A stretch of 64,000 bases of DNA from UBA4744 sp963707435 (lineage in GTDB: Bacteria; Actinomycetota; Acidimicrobiia; Spongiisociales; UBA4744): contig CAVPPF010000007.1 in assembly GCA_963707435.1 (NCBI GenBank), positions 434,001 to 498,000 on the forward strand, read 5' to 3'. The translations under genes were made by a program, and so were the position numbers. Below, in pieces: positions 1 to 10,209 of the stretch. Position 1 is the stretch's first letter. Every line of letters starts with the position of its first letter. Under the pieces are notes generated by a model. It was not told the DNA's origin and did no database searches. It worked only from the letters and a program-made list of their open reading frames with translations.

Positions 1-1700
1 TCCGCTTGCGTTCTGCCGGAGTGCGGCCGATCAACAACGTCGTCGACATCACCAACTACGTCCTTCTCGAAACGGGCCAGCCGCTGCACGGCTTTGATCT
101 CGACTTCGTCCGGGGGGAGGAGATCATCGTCCGCCGCGCCCGGGCAGGTGAGACACTGCGAACGCTCGACGGCGTCGACCGAGAACTCTCCGAGTGGGAC
201 CTCGTGATCGCCGACGGTGGGGGAGTCGTCGCCTTTGCCGGTGTCATGGGCGGCGAGACCAGCGAGGTCGTCGAAACCACGACGCGGGTCCTCATCGAGG
301 CGGCACATTTCGATCCGCCGAGCGTCATGTTCACCGCCAAGCGACACGACCTCCGCACCGAGGCCTCGTCGCGTTTCGAGCGGGGAGTCGACCCGAACCT
401 CCCCGGCCGGGCTGCCGCCCGGGCGGCCGCACTGATGGTCGAGTTCGCCGGAGGCCAGGCGGTCGCCGGTGTCCAGGACAACTATCCGGAGGTCATCGAG
501 CCGTGGACCGTCGAGCTGCCGTTGCAGGAGATACCCAGACTGCTGGGAATCACGCTCGAACGTGACACGGTGGTCGAGTTGCTTGCCCGGATCGGCTTCG
601 AGTGCTCGGGCACGGACCCGCTGGTCGTGACCGTTCCCACCTTTCGGCCGGACGTTCGCCGGCCGGCGGACCTGGTGGAGGAAGTGGCCAGGATTCACGG
701 ATACGACAAGATCCCCGAGACCCTGCCGGTCGGCACCGGCGGCGGATTGACCGAAGAGCAGCTCAACGAACGGCGCCTGCGCGGCCTGCTGACGGGTCTT
801 GGCTATTCGGAAGCGCAGAGCTGGTCGTTCGTGGGGGCGGAAGAACTCGAGAACCTCGGTCTGCCGGACGGCGACCTGCGGCGCCGGGCCATCGCCGTCC
901 GGAACCCCCTGCGGGATATCGAACCCTTGCTCCGCACCACGCTGCTCCCCGGACTCTTGAAAGCGTCCCGTTTCAATACGTCCCACGGGGCCGATCGGGT
1001 CGCGCTGTTTGAGATCGGGAAAGTGTTCTTGGCGGAACCCTCCCCGCTCGACGCCCGCCTGCCCCATCAACCGGACCGGCTGGCGTTCCTGGCGCTTGGC
1101 GAGTTCGGCTCTCCCGGCGCAAAGACCGACCATGCGGTTGCAGATGTGTACACGGCCACCGCCACCTGGCAGGTGATGGTCGAGGCACTTGGCCTGTCCG
1201 ACGGCTCGCTCCTCCAGGCTGCGCCTGCGGGATACCACCCCGGGCGAGCGGCCGACGTTCTCGTTGGTGGTGTTGTCATCGGTTCGGTCGGCGAGCTCCA
1301 CCCGGCGGTTGCCCGCTCGTACGGCCTCGAGGGGCGCGTGGCGATCGGTGAGCTGGCGTTGGAGCCGCTGGTTGCCCACCGACCCTGGTGGGCTTTTCAG
1401 GAACCGAGCAACTACCCGCCCGTCGTTTTCGATCTCGCTTTCGAACTCGACGAGGCCGTGCCGGCCGGCGACCTGGTTGAGAAGGTGCGAGACGGCGCAG
1501 GCGACTGGCTCGAGTCGGTCCGGGTATTCGACGAGTTCACGGGGCCTTCCCTGGGGAAAAACCGAAAGAGCATCGCGGTGCAGCTTTGGTTTCGTGCTCC
1601 GGACCGGACGCTGACCAACGAGGAAGTAGCTCCCCATCGTGACCGTATCGTGAGCAGTGTCGAGGAAAGCCTGGACGCTCATCTTCGTGGAGGAACGTGA
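1..1700 (+). CDS. pheT: Phenylalanine--tRNA ligase beta subunit (5' end outside window)
   Basis: Beta subunit of the heterotetrameric phenylalanyl-tRNA synthetase, which charges tRNA-Phe in the cytoplasm. The reading frame is already open at the left edge, so the N-terminal part (tRNA-binding and B1 regions) is missing. The visible ~565 residues start in the B3/B4 editing domain (RPINNVVDITNYV, then GQPLHGFD), continue through the B5 domain (RPDVRRPADLVEEVARIHG near residue 215) and end in a ferredoxin-fold anticodon-binding domain (YPPVVFDLAFELD near residue 470). The stop lies 1 nt before the argF start, so the two are probably co-transcribed. pheS is expected just upstream. Confidence 0.97.
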   Translation, partial: RLRSAGVRPINNVVDITNYVLLETGQPLHGFDLDFVRGEEIIVRRARAGETLRTLDGVDRELSEWDLVIADGGGVVAFAGVMGGETSEVVETTTRVLIEAAHFDPPSVMFTAKRHDLRTEASSRFERGVDPNLPGRAAARAAALMVEFAGGQAVAGVQDNYPEVIEPWTVELPLQEIPRLLGITLERDTVVELLARIGFECSGTDPLVVTVPTFRPDVRRPADLVEEVARIHGYDKIPETLPVGTGGGLTEEQLNERRLRGLLTGLGYSEAQSWSFVGAEELENLGLPDGDLRRRAIAVRNPLRDIEPLLRTTLLPGLLKASRFNTSHGADRVALFEIGKVFLAEPSPLDARLPHQPDRLAFLALGEFGSPGAKTDHAVADVYTATATWQVMVEALGLSDGSLLQAAPAGYHPGRAADVLVGGVVIGSVGELHPAVARSYGLEGRVAIGELALEPLVAHRPWWAFQEPSNYPPVVFDLAFELDEAVPAGDLVEKVRDGAGDWLESVRVFDEFTGPSLGKNRKSIAVQLWFRAPDRTLTNEEVAPHRDRIVSSVEESLDAHLRGGT

Positions 1701-1701
1701 C

Positions 1702-2592
1702 ATGGATCTCTTGCGCATCGCTGATCTCGAACCAGGACAACTTGCCGACCTGCTTTCCCGGGCATCCGCGGTGAAGGCTGCACCCCAAGAAGTGGCGGGA
1801 CGGCTGGCAGGCAAACACGTGGGTCTCTTCTTCATGAAGCCCTCGACGCGGACCCGTGTATCGACCGAGACGGCCAGCGTCGACCTGGGCGCGCACCCGG
1901 TGGTTCTCGGTCAACAGGAAGTTGGGTTGGGCAAGCGGGAAGCAACCCGGGACGTGGCCCGCGTGCTGGATCGCTACCTCGATGTTCTGGCAATGCGGGT
2001 GTTCGATCATGGCGATCTGGTCGCCGTTGCGGCAAACGCCGACGCCCCCGTCATCAATCTGCTCTCGGACGAGGAACATCCGTGCCAGGCACTTGCCGAT
2101 TTGCAGACCATCGCCGAAACCCGTCCGCTCGCCGGGTCCACCCTCGCCTACCTGGGCGATGGGAACAACGTCTGCCACTCGCTGATGGTGGGCGCCACCA
2201 TGAGCGGAATGACCGTACGCGTGGCGACACCCCAGGGCTACGAACCGAAGCAGGAGTACGTGGAAACGGCCCGCCTCCACGGCGAGGTCGTCCTCACCGA
2301 CAACCCGGTCGAGGCAGTGCAGGGCGCTCACGTCGTGTACACGGACGTGTGGGCTTCGATGGGCCAGGAGGAGGAAGCGGAGGCGCGAGCGAGGCGCTTC
2401 TACCCGTTTCAGGTCAACGGCCCTTTGTTCGCGATGGCCGACCCGGAAGCCATCTTCTTGCATTGCCTGCCCGCCCATCGCGGCGACGAGGTGACGGACG
2501 AGGTCATGGACCACCCCCGATCTCGGGTCTACGACCAATCCGAGAACCGCATGCACAGCTTCAAAGGCCTCCTCGTCTACCTGTTCGAGTGA
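1702..2592 (+). CDS. argF: Ornithine carbamoyltransferase
   Basis: Transfers the carbamoyl group from carbamoyl phosphate to ornithine, giving citrulline in arginine biosynthesis. Visible signatures are the carbamoyl-phosphate loop STRTR (residues 48-52), EEHPCQ near residue 128, the ornithine-side GDGNNVCHS segment and the catalytic HCLPAHRGDEV near residue 257. Length 296 aa is slightly short for the family but complete. The ATG at 1702 is preferred over an in-frame start at 1657 inside pheT because GGAGG lies about 8 nt upstream. Its stop overlaps the GTG of the next gene. No other arginine gene is nearby. Confidence 0.95.
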   Translation: MDLLRIADLEPGQLADLLSRASAVKAAPQEVAGRLAGKHVGLFFMKPSTRTRVSTETASVDLGAHPVVLGQQEVGLGKREATRDVARVLDRYLDVLAMRVFDHGDLVAVAANADAPVINLLSDEEHPCQALADLQTIAETRPLAGSTLAYLGDGNNVCHSLMVGATMSGMTVRVATPQGYEPKQEYVETARLHGEVVLTDNPVEAVQGAHVVYTDVWASMGQEEEAEARARRFYPFQVNGPLFAMADPEAIFLHCLPAHRGDEVTDEVMDHPRSRVYDQSENRMHSFKGLLVYLFE

Positions 2593-3131
2593 CGCTGCCT
2601 TCGACACTCGAAGGCCATGTCGAGAAGGCCGCCCGGTCGATTCTCGGGATGCGACTGCGAACCGAGATCAAGCAGAAGGCCACCGAGTTGCTCGTGACCG
2701 AGGTGGAGGCCTACGGGGGCTCGGACGATGCAGCCAGCCACGCGTACCGGGGACCGACGGACCGGAACCGGTCGATGTTCGGACCGCCCGGCACGCTCTA
2801 CGTCTATCGGTCGTATGGCGTCCACTGGTGTGTGAATGTGAGCACCGGGCCGGAAGGAACCGGACGGGCAGTCCTCTTGCGGGCGGGCATTCCGCTCGAA
2901 GGCGAATCGATCATGCAGCAGAGGCGGGGACGGACCGATCACCTTGCCGATGGGCCGGGAAAGCTCGCTCAGGCGATGGGCATCGATGGGTCCCACGACG
3001 GATTGAACCTCTTCGACGGGCCGATCATGCTGTTGCCTCGCCTGGGCGAGACCCCGAGCATCGTCGCCACACCGCGAGTCGGCATCAGCAAAGCGAAAGA
3101 ACGCGCCTGGCGGTTCGTCTTGGTTCGGTAG
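2589..3131 (+). CDS. DNA-3-methyladenine glycosylase (MPG/AAG family)
   Basis: Monofunctional base-excision glycosylase that removes alkylated purines from DNA. The 180-aa protein carries the family core: TEVEAYGG (catalytic Glu), ASHAYRGPTDRN, MFGPPGTLYVYRSYG and a C-terminal DGPGKLAQAMGI segment. The frame is open far upstream into argF, but a GTG at 2589 overlapping the argF TGA (GTGA) gives a protein of normal family length and suggests translational coupling. Third gene of a pheT-argF-glycosylase run. Converges with the penicillin-binding protein gene, with 30 bp between stops. Confidence 0.9.
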   Translation: MTLPSTLEGHVEKAARSILGMRLRTEIKQKATELLVTEVEAYGGSDDAASHAYRGPTDRNRSMFGPPGTLYVYRSYGVHWCVNVSTGPEGTGRAVLLRAGIPLEGESIMQQRRGRTDHLADGPGKLAQAMGIDGSHDGLNLFDGPIMLLPRLGETPSIVATPRVGISKAKERAWRFVLVR

Positions 3132-3161
3132 CGCGGGGCCGTCCGTCGGGGCCGGGCCCGA

Positions 3162-5543
3162 TCAGGGGTTCGCCCAGATCGTGACGGTGCCGGTGGCCGC
3201 CGCTCCGGGAGCCGGATCTTGTTTCCACACGACGCCGGTCCGCCGTGATGCGTCGTCGGGGTTCGACTCCGCCGCTTCGATCACGTCGATGCTCACGCCG
3301 ATGGCGGAGAGCTCGGAGATGGCCTGGCCGAGCGGAAAACCCACTACCGAAGGAACCACCGAGCCAGGTTCGGGCCCTGCCACGGCGAGGCGCACCGCAG
3401 TTCCGGCCTGAGCGGGGAAGCCGGCGGAAGGGTTCTGGCCGAAGACCGTCCCGGGGGCGAGAGAGCCGCCGTCCTGATAGTCGACCTTGACCTGGAACCC
3501 GGCAGCGCTGAGCGCCGCCACGGCAGTTCCCAGGTCGCTGCCGATCACGTCGGGCAGCTCGCCCGACCCGACGGCAACCACGCCGGAGGGATTGTGGATG
3601 GGACAGATCACGTTCGGAGCGTCGCCGCTCGGCACCTGGATGCGGTGCACATGCTGGCGCGGACAGTACGGGCCGGCCAGAAACCCGGTCGAGGTGTCCA
3701 CCTCAACTGCCACCTGACCGGAAGTGTCGGCTTCGGCGAGCAGGCCGTAGGGAGTGCCGGACAGCGCTCCCGAAGCGAACCTGGACCAAATCTGAGCAGG
3801 CCAGGAACCCCCCGTGATGGTGTAGGGCGTGGTCGGTGGTTCCATCGTGACCTGACCCTCGGGAAACCCAACCCACACGGCGGCCGCTAACTCCGGGGTG
3901 TAGCCGACGAACCAGGCGTCGTGGTGGTCCTGGGAGGTTCCGGTCTTTCCGGCGATGGGCCTCCCGATTCTCGCTTGCTGGCCGGTCCCTCGTTTCACGA
4001 CCTCGGTGAGCGCACCGGTCAGCGTCTGGGCGACGTCGCGACTGAGGGCCTCGGTCACGACGGGCACAGCCTCATAGATGTTGACGCTGTCGTGGGTTTC
4101 AATAGCGGTGACAAGAATCGGGTCGACGTGAATGCCCTCTGCAGCGAACGTACCGTAGGCGGAGGCCATGGCGAGCGGTGAGACCTCCTGGGCTCCTAGA
4201 GCGATGGAGTGAAACGGCTGGAGGCCGCCGATGCCCGTTGCTGCAGCAACGTCCACCACCGCCTCAGGTCCGATCAGATCCACGACCTGTGCATACACCA
4301 CGTTGACCGAGAACACCGTTGCTTCGAGCAGCGTCAGGTTGGGGAAGTTCGCGTTGTTGTAGTTCTCGACGGTCCAGGGGCCGGAGTCGGTCGCGACCGT
4401 GATGGAGTTGCCCCCCTCGAAGGTGTTCTCCAGGGTCAGGCCGTGTTCGAGAGCGGCAGCCAGCACGAACGGCTTGAAGGACGAACCGGGCTGGCGCGCT
4501 CCTTGCGTTGCCAGGTTGAAGCGAGCAACCGGGTCTTCCTCGTCGTAGAAATCGTTCCCGCCGACGAGACCCAGGACGTGACCTGTTCGTGGATCGACCG
4601 CCGCCAGCGCTGCATAAGGTGCTTGCCCGTCGAGCACCGACGCTACCGCCGCCTCGGCAGACTCTTGTACGAGCGGATCGACCGTTGTGTAGATGCGCAA
4701 ACCGCCCCGGAAGATCGCGTTGTAGCGATCCGTCGCGGTTTCTCCGAGCGCCGGATCGTCGAGCAGTCGCCGCTTCACTTCTTCGGTGAAGTAGGGATAT
4801 CGCGAGACGTCGCCGGGCCGCTGCACTTGCAGCACCAGGGATTCCTGGTCGGCGGCTTCCGCTTCGTCCTGACTGATCCAACCAAGACGAACCATCCGTT
4901 CCAGAACGACGCGACGCCGGGCCAGGGCTGCTTCCGGATCCCGGTAGGGATCGGTCGATCCGGGTGACTGGATGAGTCCGGCGAGGAGGGCCGACTCGCC
5001 GAGGGTCAGATTGCGGGGCGCCTTTCCGAAGTAGTGCGTGGCGGCGGTGCCGACCCCGTACGCACCGTCGCCGAGATAGACGGTGTTCAGGTAGCGCTCC
5101 AGGATTTCTTCCTTGGAGAGGCCTTCCTCGAGCCGGAGCGCCAGGGCCGCCTCGGCAACTTTACGGTCCAGGGTCACTTCCGGTGTGAGGACCACGTTCT
5201 TGAGATACTGTTGGGTGATGGTGGAGCCACCCTGGGCGATCGTTCCGGACTCGAGGTCGGCGATGAGGGCACGAGCCAAAGCCTGGAGGTCGACGCCTGC
5301 GTGCGCCCAGTACCGTTCATCTTCGATGGCCACGACGGCATCGATGAGGTAGCGGGGGAGTTCATCGTAGGTAATCAGTGCCCGATCTTCTTCGGCATGC
5401 CATTCGGCCAGCACGGAACCGTCGGAGGCGTAGACGACAGAGGTCAAACCCCGGTCACCCAGACCTGGATCGTCGAGCGGTTGGAATTGACAGGCGGTTG
5501 CGAGCAAGCCAAGGATCGCGACCAGCCCAAGCCAGCGTTTCAT
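3162..5543 (-). CDS. Class A penicillin-binding protein with two PASTA domains and a lipobox
   Basis: Bifunctional peptidoglycan glycosyltransferase/transpeptidase, 793 aa, acting outside the membrane. Order: N-terminal hydrophobic segment ending LLATAC; GT51 domain (AIEDERYWAHAGVD; GGSTITQQYLKN); transpeptidase domain with SxxK as GSSFKPF, SxN as SVN, and KTG as GKTGTSQDHHDAWFVG; then two PASTA repeats from about residue 655 (LPDVIGSDLGTAV; VPSVVGFPLGQAI). Class A enzymes normally have an uncleaved N-terminal membrane helix. Here the leader looks like a lipoprotein signal with Cys18, so anchoring may be by lipid (inference). ATG start at 5543; divergent from tyrS. Confidence 0.92.
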   Translation of the reverse strand: MKRWLGLVAILGLLATACQFQPLDDPGLGDRGLTSVVYASDGSVLAEWHAEEDRALITYDELPRYLIDAVVAIEDERYWAHAGVDLQALARALIADLESGTIAQGGSTITQQYLKNVVLTPEVTLDRKVAEAALALRLEEGLSKEEILERYLNTVYLGDGAYGVGTAATHYFGKAPRNLTLGESALLAGLIQSPGSTDPYRDPEAALARRRVVLERMVRLGWISQDEAEAADQESLVLQVQRPGDVSRYPYFTEEVKRRLLDDPALGETATDRYNAIFRGGLRIYTTVDPLVQESAEAAVASVLDGQAPYAALAAVDPRTGHVLGLVGGNDFYDEEDPVARFNLATQGARQPGSSFKPFVLAAALEHGLTLENTFEGGNSITVATDSGPWTVENYNNANFPNLTLLEATVFSVNVVYAQVVDLIGPEAVVDVAAATGIGGLQPFHSIALGAQEVSPLAMASAYGTFAAEGIHVDPILVTAIETHDSVNIYEAVPVVTEALSRDVAQTLTGALTEVVKRGTGQQARIGRPIAGKTGTSQDHHDAWFVGYTPELAAAVWVGFPEGQVTMEPPTTPYTITGGSWPAQIWSRFASGALSGTPYGLLAEADTSGQVAVEVDTSTGFLAGPYCPRQHVHRIQVPSGDAPNVICPIHNPSGVVAVGSGELPDVIGSDLGTAVAALSAAGFQVKVDYQDGGSLAPGTVFGQNPSAGFPAQAGTAVRLAVAGPEPGSVVPSVVGFPLGQAISELSAIGVSIDVIEAAESNPDDASRRTGVVWKQDPAPGAAATGTVTIWANP

Positions 5544-5711
5544 GCCCCGAAATCTCCTGCCAGCAGGGTAACGGTGGCCGGGCTCGTAGTGGTGCCTTTC
5601 GGAGGGGCGTTTCCGGCGCCCTACTCCGCAGGGCGTGCCGCCTCATCATGTCGGCCCGATCGAGACCGGTCGTGGGGTCTCGGGCGTCGAGTAACTAACC
5701 TGCGCTCCGTC

Positions 5712-6917
5712 ATGAAAACGCCCGACGAACAACTCCCCATTCTGCTGCGCGGGACCGACAACGTGGTGCCGCCCGACGAACTGGCCGAACGCCTGGCGGA
5801 GGGCCGGCCCCTGCGAGTGAAACTCGGTCTGGACCCGACCGCCCCGGCGGTCACCCTCGGCTGGGCGGTCGTGCTGCGCAAACTGCGACAGTTTCAGGAC
5901 CTCGGTCACAAAGCAGTGCTGATCGTCGGCGACTTCACCGCCCGGGTCGGCGATCCGTCCGATCGAACTGCTCAACGCAAACAGCTCAGTGCCGATGAGG
6001 TTCGCGGGTACGCAAGCTCCGTCCTCGACGGGTTCAAGCGTGTGCTGATCTGGGACGACGACGTGCTCGAAGTGCGCTACAACTCCAAATGGCTCGCCGG
6101 GCTGGACATGGCCGACGTGCTCGAGTTGACATCCAAGGTGACGGTCGCACAGCTGCTCGAACGGGGAGACTTTCAGAAGCGCTTCACGGAGAATCAGCCG
6201 ATCTCGCTGATGGAATTCATGTACCCGCTCCTCCAGGGGATGGACTCGGTGGCCGTCGACTCGGACATCGAATTGGGGGGCTCCGATCAGCTGTGGAACA
6301 ACATGATGGGACGTGTCCTGCAGGAGCGGTACGGCAAACGCGGGCAAATGGTCATCACCATGCCGCTCTTGATCGGCACCGACGGCGAACACAAGATGTC
6401 CCAGTCGTTGGGCAACTACATCGCCGTCGACGATGACCCCGCGGACATGTTCGGGAAAGTGATGAGCATCCCCGACGGCCTGATGGCACAGTACTTCGAG
6501 CTGGCGACGGAGCTGCCGGAGGAAGCGATCATGCCGATCCTGGCCGGTCTCGCTGACGGCTCGCTCCACCCCGGGGAAACCAAACGGCAGCTGGGGCGGG
6601 AGATCGTCGGCTTGTACTGGGGGAGCGAATCGGCCGCACAAGCCGAGGAGGCCTTCGATCAGGTGTTCAAGCGCGGTGAAGCACCCGACAAAATCGAGGA
6701 GTTCCTCTTGCCGGCCGAAGACCCGGTGTTCCTTCCTGCCGTGCTGCGCGATGCCGGGGTGGTCAAGAGTTCAAGCGAGGCGCGACGGTTGATCAAGCAG
6801 GGAGCCGTGAAGCTGGACGGCGAAACGCTGACCGAAGAGACGCTGCCGCGCTCAACCCTGGACGGGGTGACCGTGCAGGTCGGCAAGCGCCGCTTCGTCC
6901 GGCTGGTCAATCGCTGA
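5712..6917 (+). CDS. tyrS: Tyrosine--tRNA ligase
   Basis: Charges tRNA-Tyr. The 401-aa protein has a class I Rossmann catalytic domain (LGLDPTAP; LIVGDFTARVGDPSDR), a KMSKS loop written HKMSQSLGN near residue 232, and a C-terminal S4 RNA-binding domain (SSSEARRLIKQGAVKLDG). It resembles the TyrZ branch rather than the KFGKT branch. The HIGH signature is atypical: TLGW occupies the position where HxGH is expected. The frame is open upstream to 5034, but that part is antisense to the PBP gene; the ATG at 5712 begins recognisable sequence (MKTPDEQLPILLRGT). Its 3' end overlaps the convergent hydrolase gene by 66 nt. Confidence 0.94.
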   Translation: MKTPDEQLPILLRGTDNVVPPDELAERLAEGRPLRVKLGLDPTAPAVTLGWAVVLRKLRQFQDLGHKAVLIVGDFTARVGDPSDRTAQRKQLSADEVRGYASSVLDGFKRVLIWDDDVLEVRYNSKWLAGLDMADVLELTSKVTVAQLLERGDFQKRFTENQPISLMEFMYPLLQGMDSVAVDSDIELGGSDQLWNNMMGRVLQERYGKRGQMVITMPLLIGTDGEHKMSQSLGNYIAVDDDPADMFGKVMSIPDGLMAQYFELATELPEEAIMPILAGLADGSLHPGETKRQLGREIVGLYWGSESAAQAEEAFDQVFKRGEAPDKIEEFLLPAEDPVFLPAVLRDAGVVKSSSEARRLIKQGAVKLDGETLTEETLPRSTLDGVTVQVGKRRFVRLVNR

Positions 6918-7880
6918 CCCGGCAGCGAACTCCAGTCGGTCAAAGGCTCGCTCGACTGCGGAGGCGAGGTGCGCCTTGCCGAACATCCACAGGCTGGCAT
7001 GACCGCCGGGGAGCCAGCGGAGTTCGGATCCCGCCCAGTGGCGGTTGAGATCCTTGATGGCCTGGCGCGGAATGTACCCATCGCCGCGGGGGGCTGCCAG
7101 TACCGCCTTCGCTGCGTGCGGAGGGGCCGGGAAGTGCAGGGCCGACGCTGATCCGAGGACCCGGCCGAGTTCTTCCCGACGGTGCTGGCCGCCCAGTGAT
7201 CCCCACTTGACGGTCCGACTCAAGACCCCCTGCGCAAACACCGGTCCGGGAGAATGGGGGGGAGCAAGCGGAGCGAGCGCGATGGGAAAGGGGTTCACCG
7301 ATCCCACCAGGGCAGCGATGTTGCCTCCCATGCTGTAGCCACTCACGCCGAGGCTGGCTCCACCGGTCCGACGGAGAGCGTCGAGGACGGCAACTCCTTC
7401 GAGCGTGGCCGCCTTGCCCATGACCAGCAAGTCGAGCACGGTCCGGGTCGTTTGCTTGTGCGGGTTGGAGCGCCGTATCCCGTAGAGCGGATTCTCCAGC
7501 AGAACCGACGCGATGCCCAGGCGGGCGAGGTGGCGGGCGAACGCAAAGCGAGTCGCGTATCCGTGATCATTGAAGGCGGCCATCAGCAAAACGATGCGGT
7601 CGGGCTTCACGACGGGAGAGGCCATGAGAACGTGGGCAACGCCGGCTGCTTCGGGCAGATCCAGCGAGGGGGTCGGAAACGAGGCCTCCCAGGTCAGCAG
7701 GCCGGAACGGCTGGGGGCCGGAATCCAGTCGAGTTCCACCGGGGCCGAGGGCTGCAGGGAGCGAACCGGTTCCCGGTAATCGTCGAGGATGGCCGCTTCA
7801 CCCCAACCTGCAGGGAAGAGGCGGGGGTAGATGCGCTCGCTGCGGCTCCCGGCCACAACCAGACGGTCCATCCAGTGCAT
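6852..7880 (-). CDS. Alpha/beta hydrolase, ABHD18-like
   Basis: 342-aa alpha/beta hydrolase. The nucleophile elbow is GYSMGG, a candidate acid lies in PRGDGYIP, and the candidate catalytic His is in LPGGHASLW near the C-terminus. The segments SVLLENPLYGIRR, DLLVMGKAATLEG and GVLSRTVKWGSL match, from memory, the ABHD18 family (PF09752) better than generic esterases. The substrate cannot be read from sequence. The ATG at 7880 is chosen over a longer frame (7922) because GAGGGAG precedes it. It overlaps the tyrS 3' end by 66 nt tail to tail. Confidence 0.8.
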   Translation of the reverse strand: MHWMDRLVVAGSRSERIYPRLFPAGWGEAAILDDYREPVRSLQPSAPVELDWIPAPSRSGLLTWEASFPTPSLDLPEAAGVAHVLMASPVVKPDRIVLLMAAFNDHGYATRFAFARHLARLGIASVLLENPLYGIRRSNPHKQTTRTVLDLLVMGKAATLEGVAVLDALRRTGGASLGVSGYSMGGNIAALVGSVNPFPIALAPLAPPHSPGPVFAQGVLSRTVKWGSLGGQHRREELGRVLGSASALHFPAPPHAAKAVLAAPRGDGYIPRQAIKDLNRHWAGSELRWLPGGHASLWMFGKAHLASAVERAFDRLEFAAGSAIDQPDEAALADLHGHPVQG

Positions 7881-7983
7881 TGTTCTCCCTCTCACGAACG
7901 TGGTGGTGCAAGGGAAATCCATCGCGCAGAACGTCCGTTCGGTGATACATTAGTAGCGGTACCGGACCTACGAGGCCTGGTTC

Positions 7984-8011
7984 TTGACAACACCACCAGA
8001 GCCGTTACAGT
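7984..8011 (+). promoter_or_regulatory. rRNA operon promoter P1
   Basis: Perfect -35 TTGACA (7984-7989), 16-nt spacer and -10 TACAGT (8006-8011), about 310 nt upstream of the 16S 5' end. Together with P2 it explains the long gene-free stretch 7881-8317, which holds the rRNA promoters and leader. Confidence 0.65.
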
Positions 8012-8062
8012 GACACACCTCGGTGGTCCTGCCGCCGAGCTTGTTGGTGCCAGCATCCCGAT

Positions 8063-8092
8063 GTGACATACGACGCACTGGGGTGCTACAGT
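8063..8092 (+). promoter_or_regulatory. rRNA operon promoter P2
   Basis: GTGACA (8063-8068), 18-nt spacer and the same -10 hexamer TACAGT (8087-8092) as P1. Tandem promoters are usual ahead of rRNA operons. Weaker -35 match than P1. Confidence 0.45.
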
Positions 8093-8138
8093 CAGCTGCC
8101 GCCCTCGCCATCCGGCGAGTCGCGGTCCGGGCTCCTTG

Positions 8139-8156
8139 ACAACTAAACAGTGTGCC
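8139..8156 (+). other. 16S processing stem, 5' arm
   Basis: An 18-nt leader segment beginning ACAACTAAAC is the exact reverse complement of 9998-10015 in the 16S-23S spacer. In the primary transcript they would pair and loop out the whole 16S, the classic double-stranded substrate for RNase III-type processing. Complementarity is seen directly; processing is inferred. Confidence 0.8.
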
Positions 8157-8317
8157 AAAAGCCAGTAGCGGTTCGCCCCGCACGTCCCTCGGGACGGAAG
8201 GGGTGGAACGTACTCCAGGTGCCCCGACTCTCTCACGAGAGAAAGGGCGTTAAGGAAACAATGCACTCTCTGGACAGGATTGACGACCCGTTCGCAAGAA
8301 CGGAAGTTATGAATGTA

Positions 8318-9845
<1,528 letters not shown>

Positions 9846-9997
9846 TAAGGAGCAAACGACGACGGTTCTGTTACAGGAACTGTTTAATGAACAACCGGTT
9901 CGCCGGTTGTAGCTCTGAGTTGATCTACTGGTTAATCAATTGGCTTGGAAGAACGTCAGGATGAGCTTGCTCTCCGGGCGGACGGAAGAAACGATTG

Positions 9998-10015
9998 GGC
10001 ACACTGTTTAGTTGT
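9998..10015 (+). other. 16S processing stem, 3' arm
   Basis: Begins GGCACACTGT and is the exact 18-nt reverse complement of the leader segment at 8139-8156. See that entry for the role. Confidence 0.8.
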
Positions 10016-10193
10016 GAGGGAGTCGGCGTGACGGCCTAGCGGCCGTCACGATGGAGTTTCCTTGCGGAAACTCCGGCTCTCGAAACGGAGGGGAAGGGCG
10101 CAAATACGAGCACCCAACCCACCGGCACGAGTTTGGCAAGCCAAACTCGATCCTGTTGGCCTTGGCCAACAGGCAGCGGCTTCTTGAGAACTG

Positions 10194-10209
10194 CATAGCG
10201 AACACGTAT
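10194..10209 (+). other. 23S processing stem, 5' arm
   Basis: CATAGCGAACACGTAT is the exact reverse complement of ATACGTGTTCGCTATG at 14086-14101, just past the 23S 3' end. Pairing would bring the two ends of the 23S precursor together for cleavage. Confidence 0.8.

Noticed and set aside
5034..5711. N-terminal extension of the tyrS frame by 226 codons
   Set aside because: It is antisense to the PBP transglycosylase domain and has no synthetase similarity; the ATG at 5712 starts the conserved protein.
5544..5711. Possible T-box riboswitch before tyrS
   Set aside because: The 168-nt gap lacks the TGGNACCGCG T-box sequence and a terminator/antiterminator pair.
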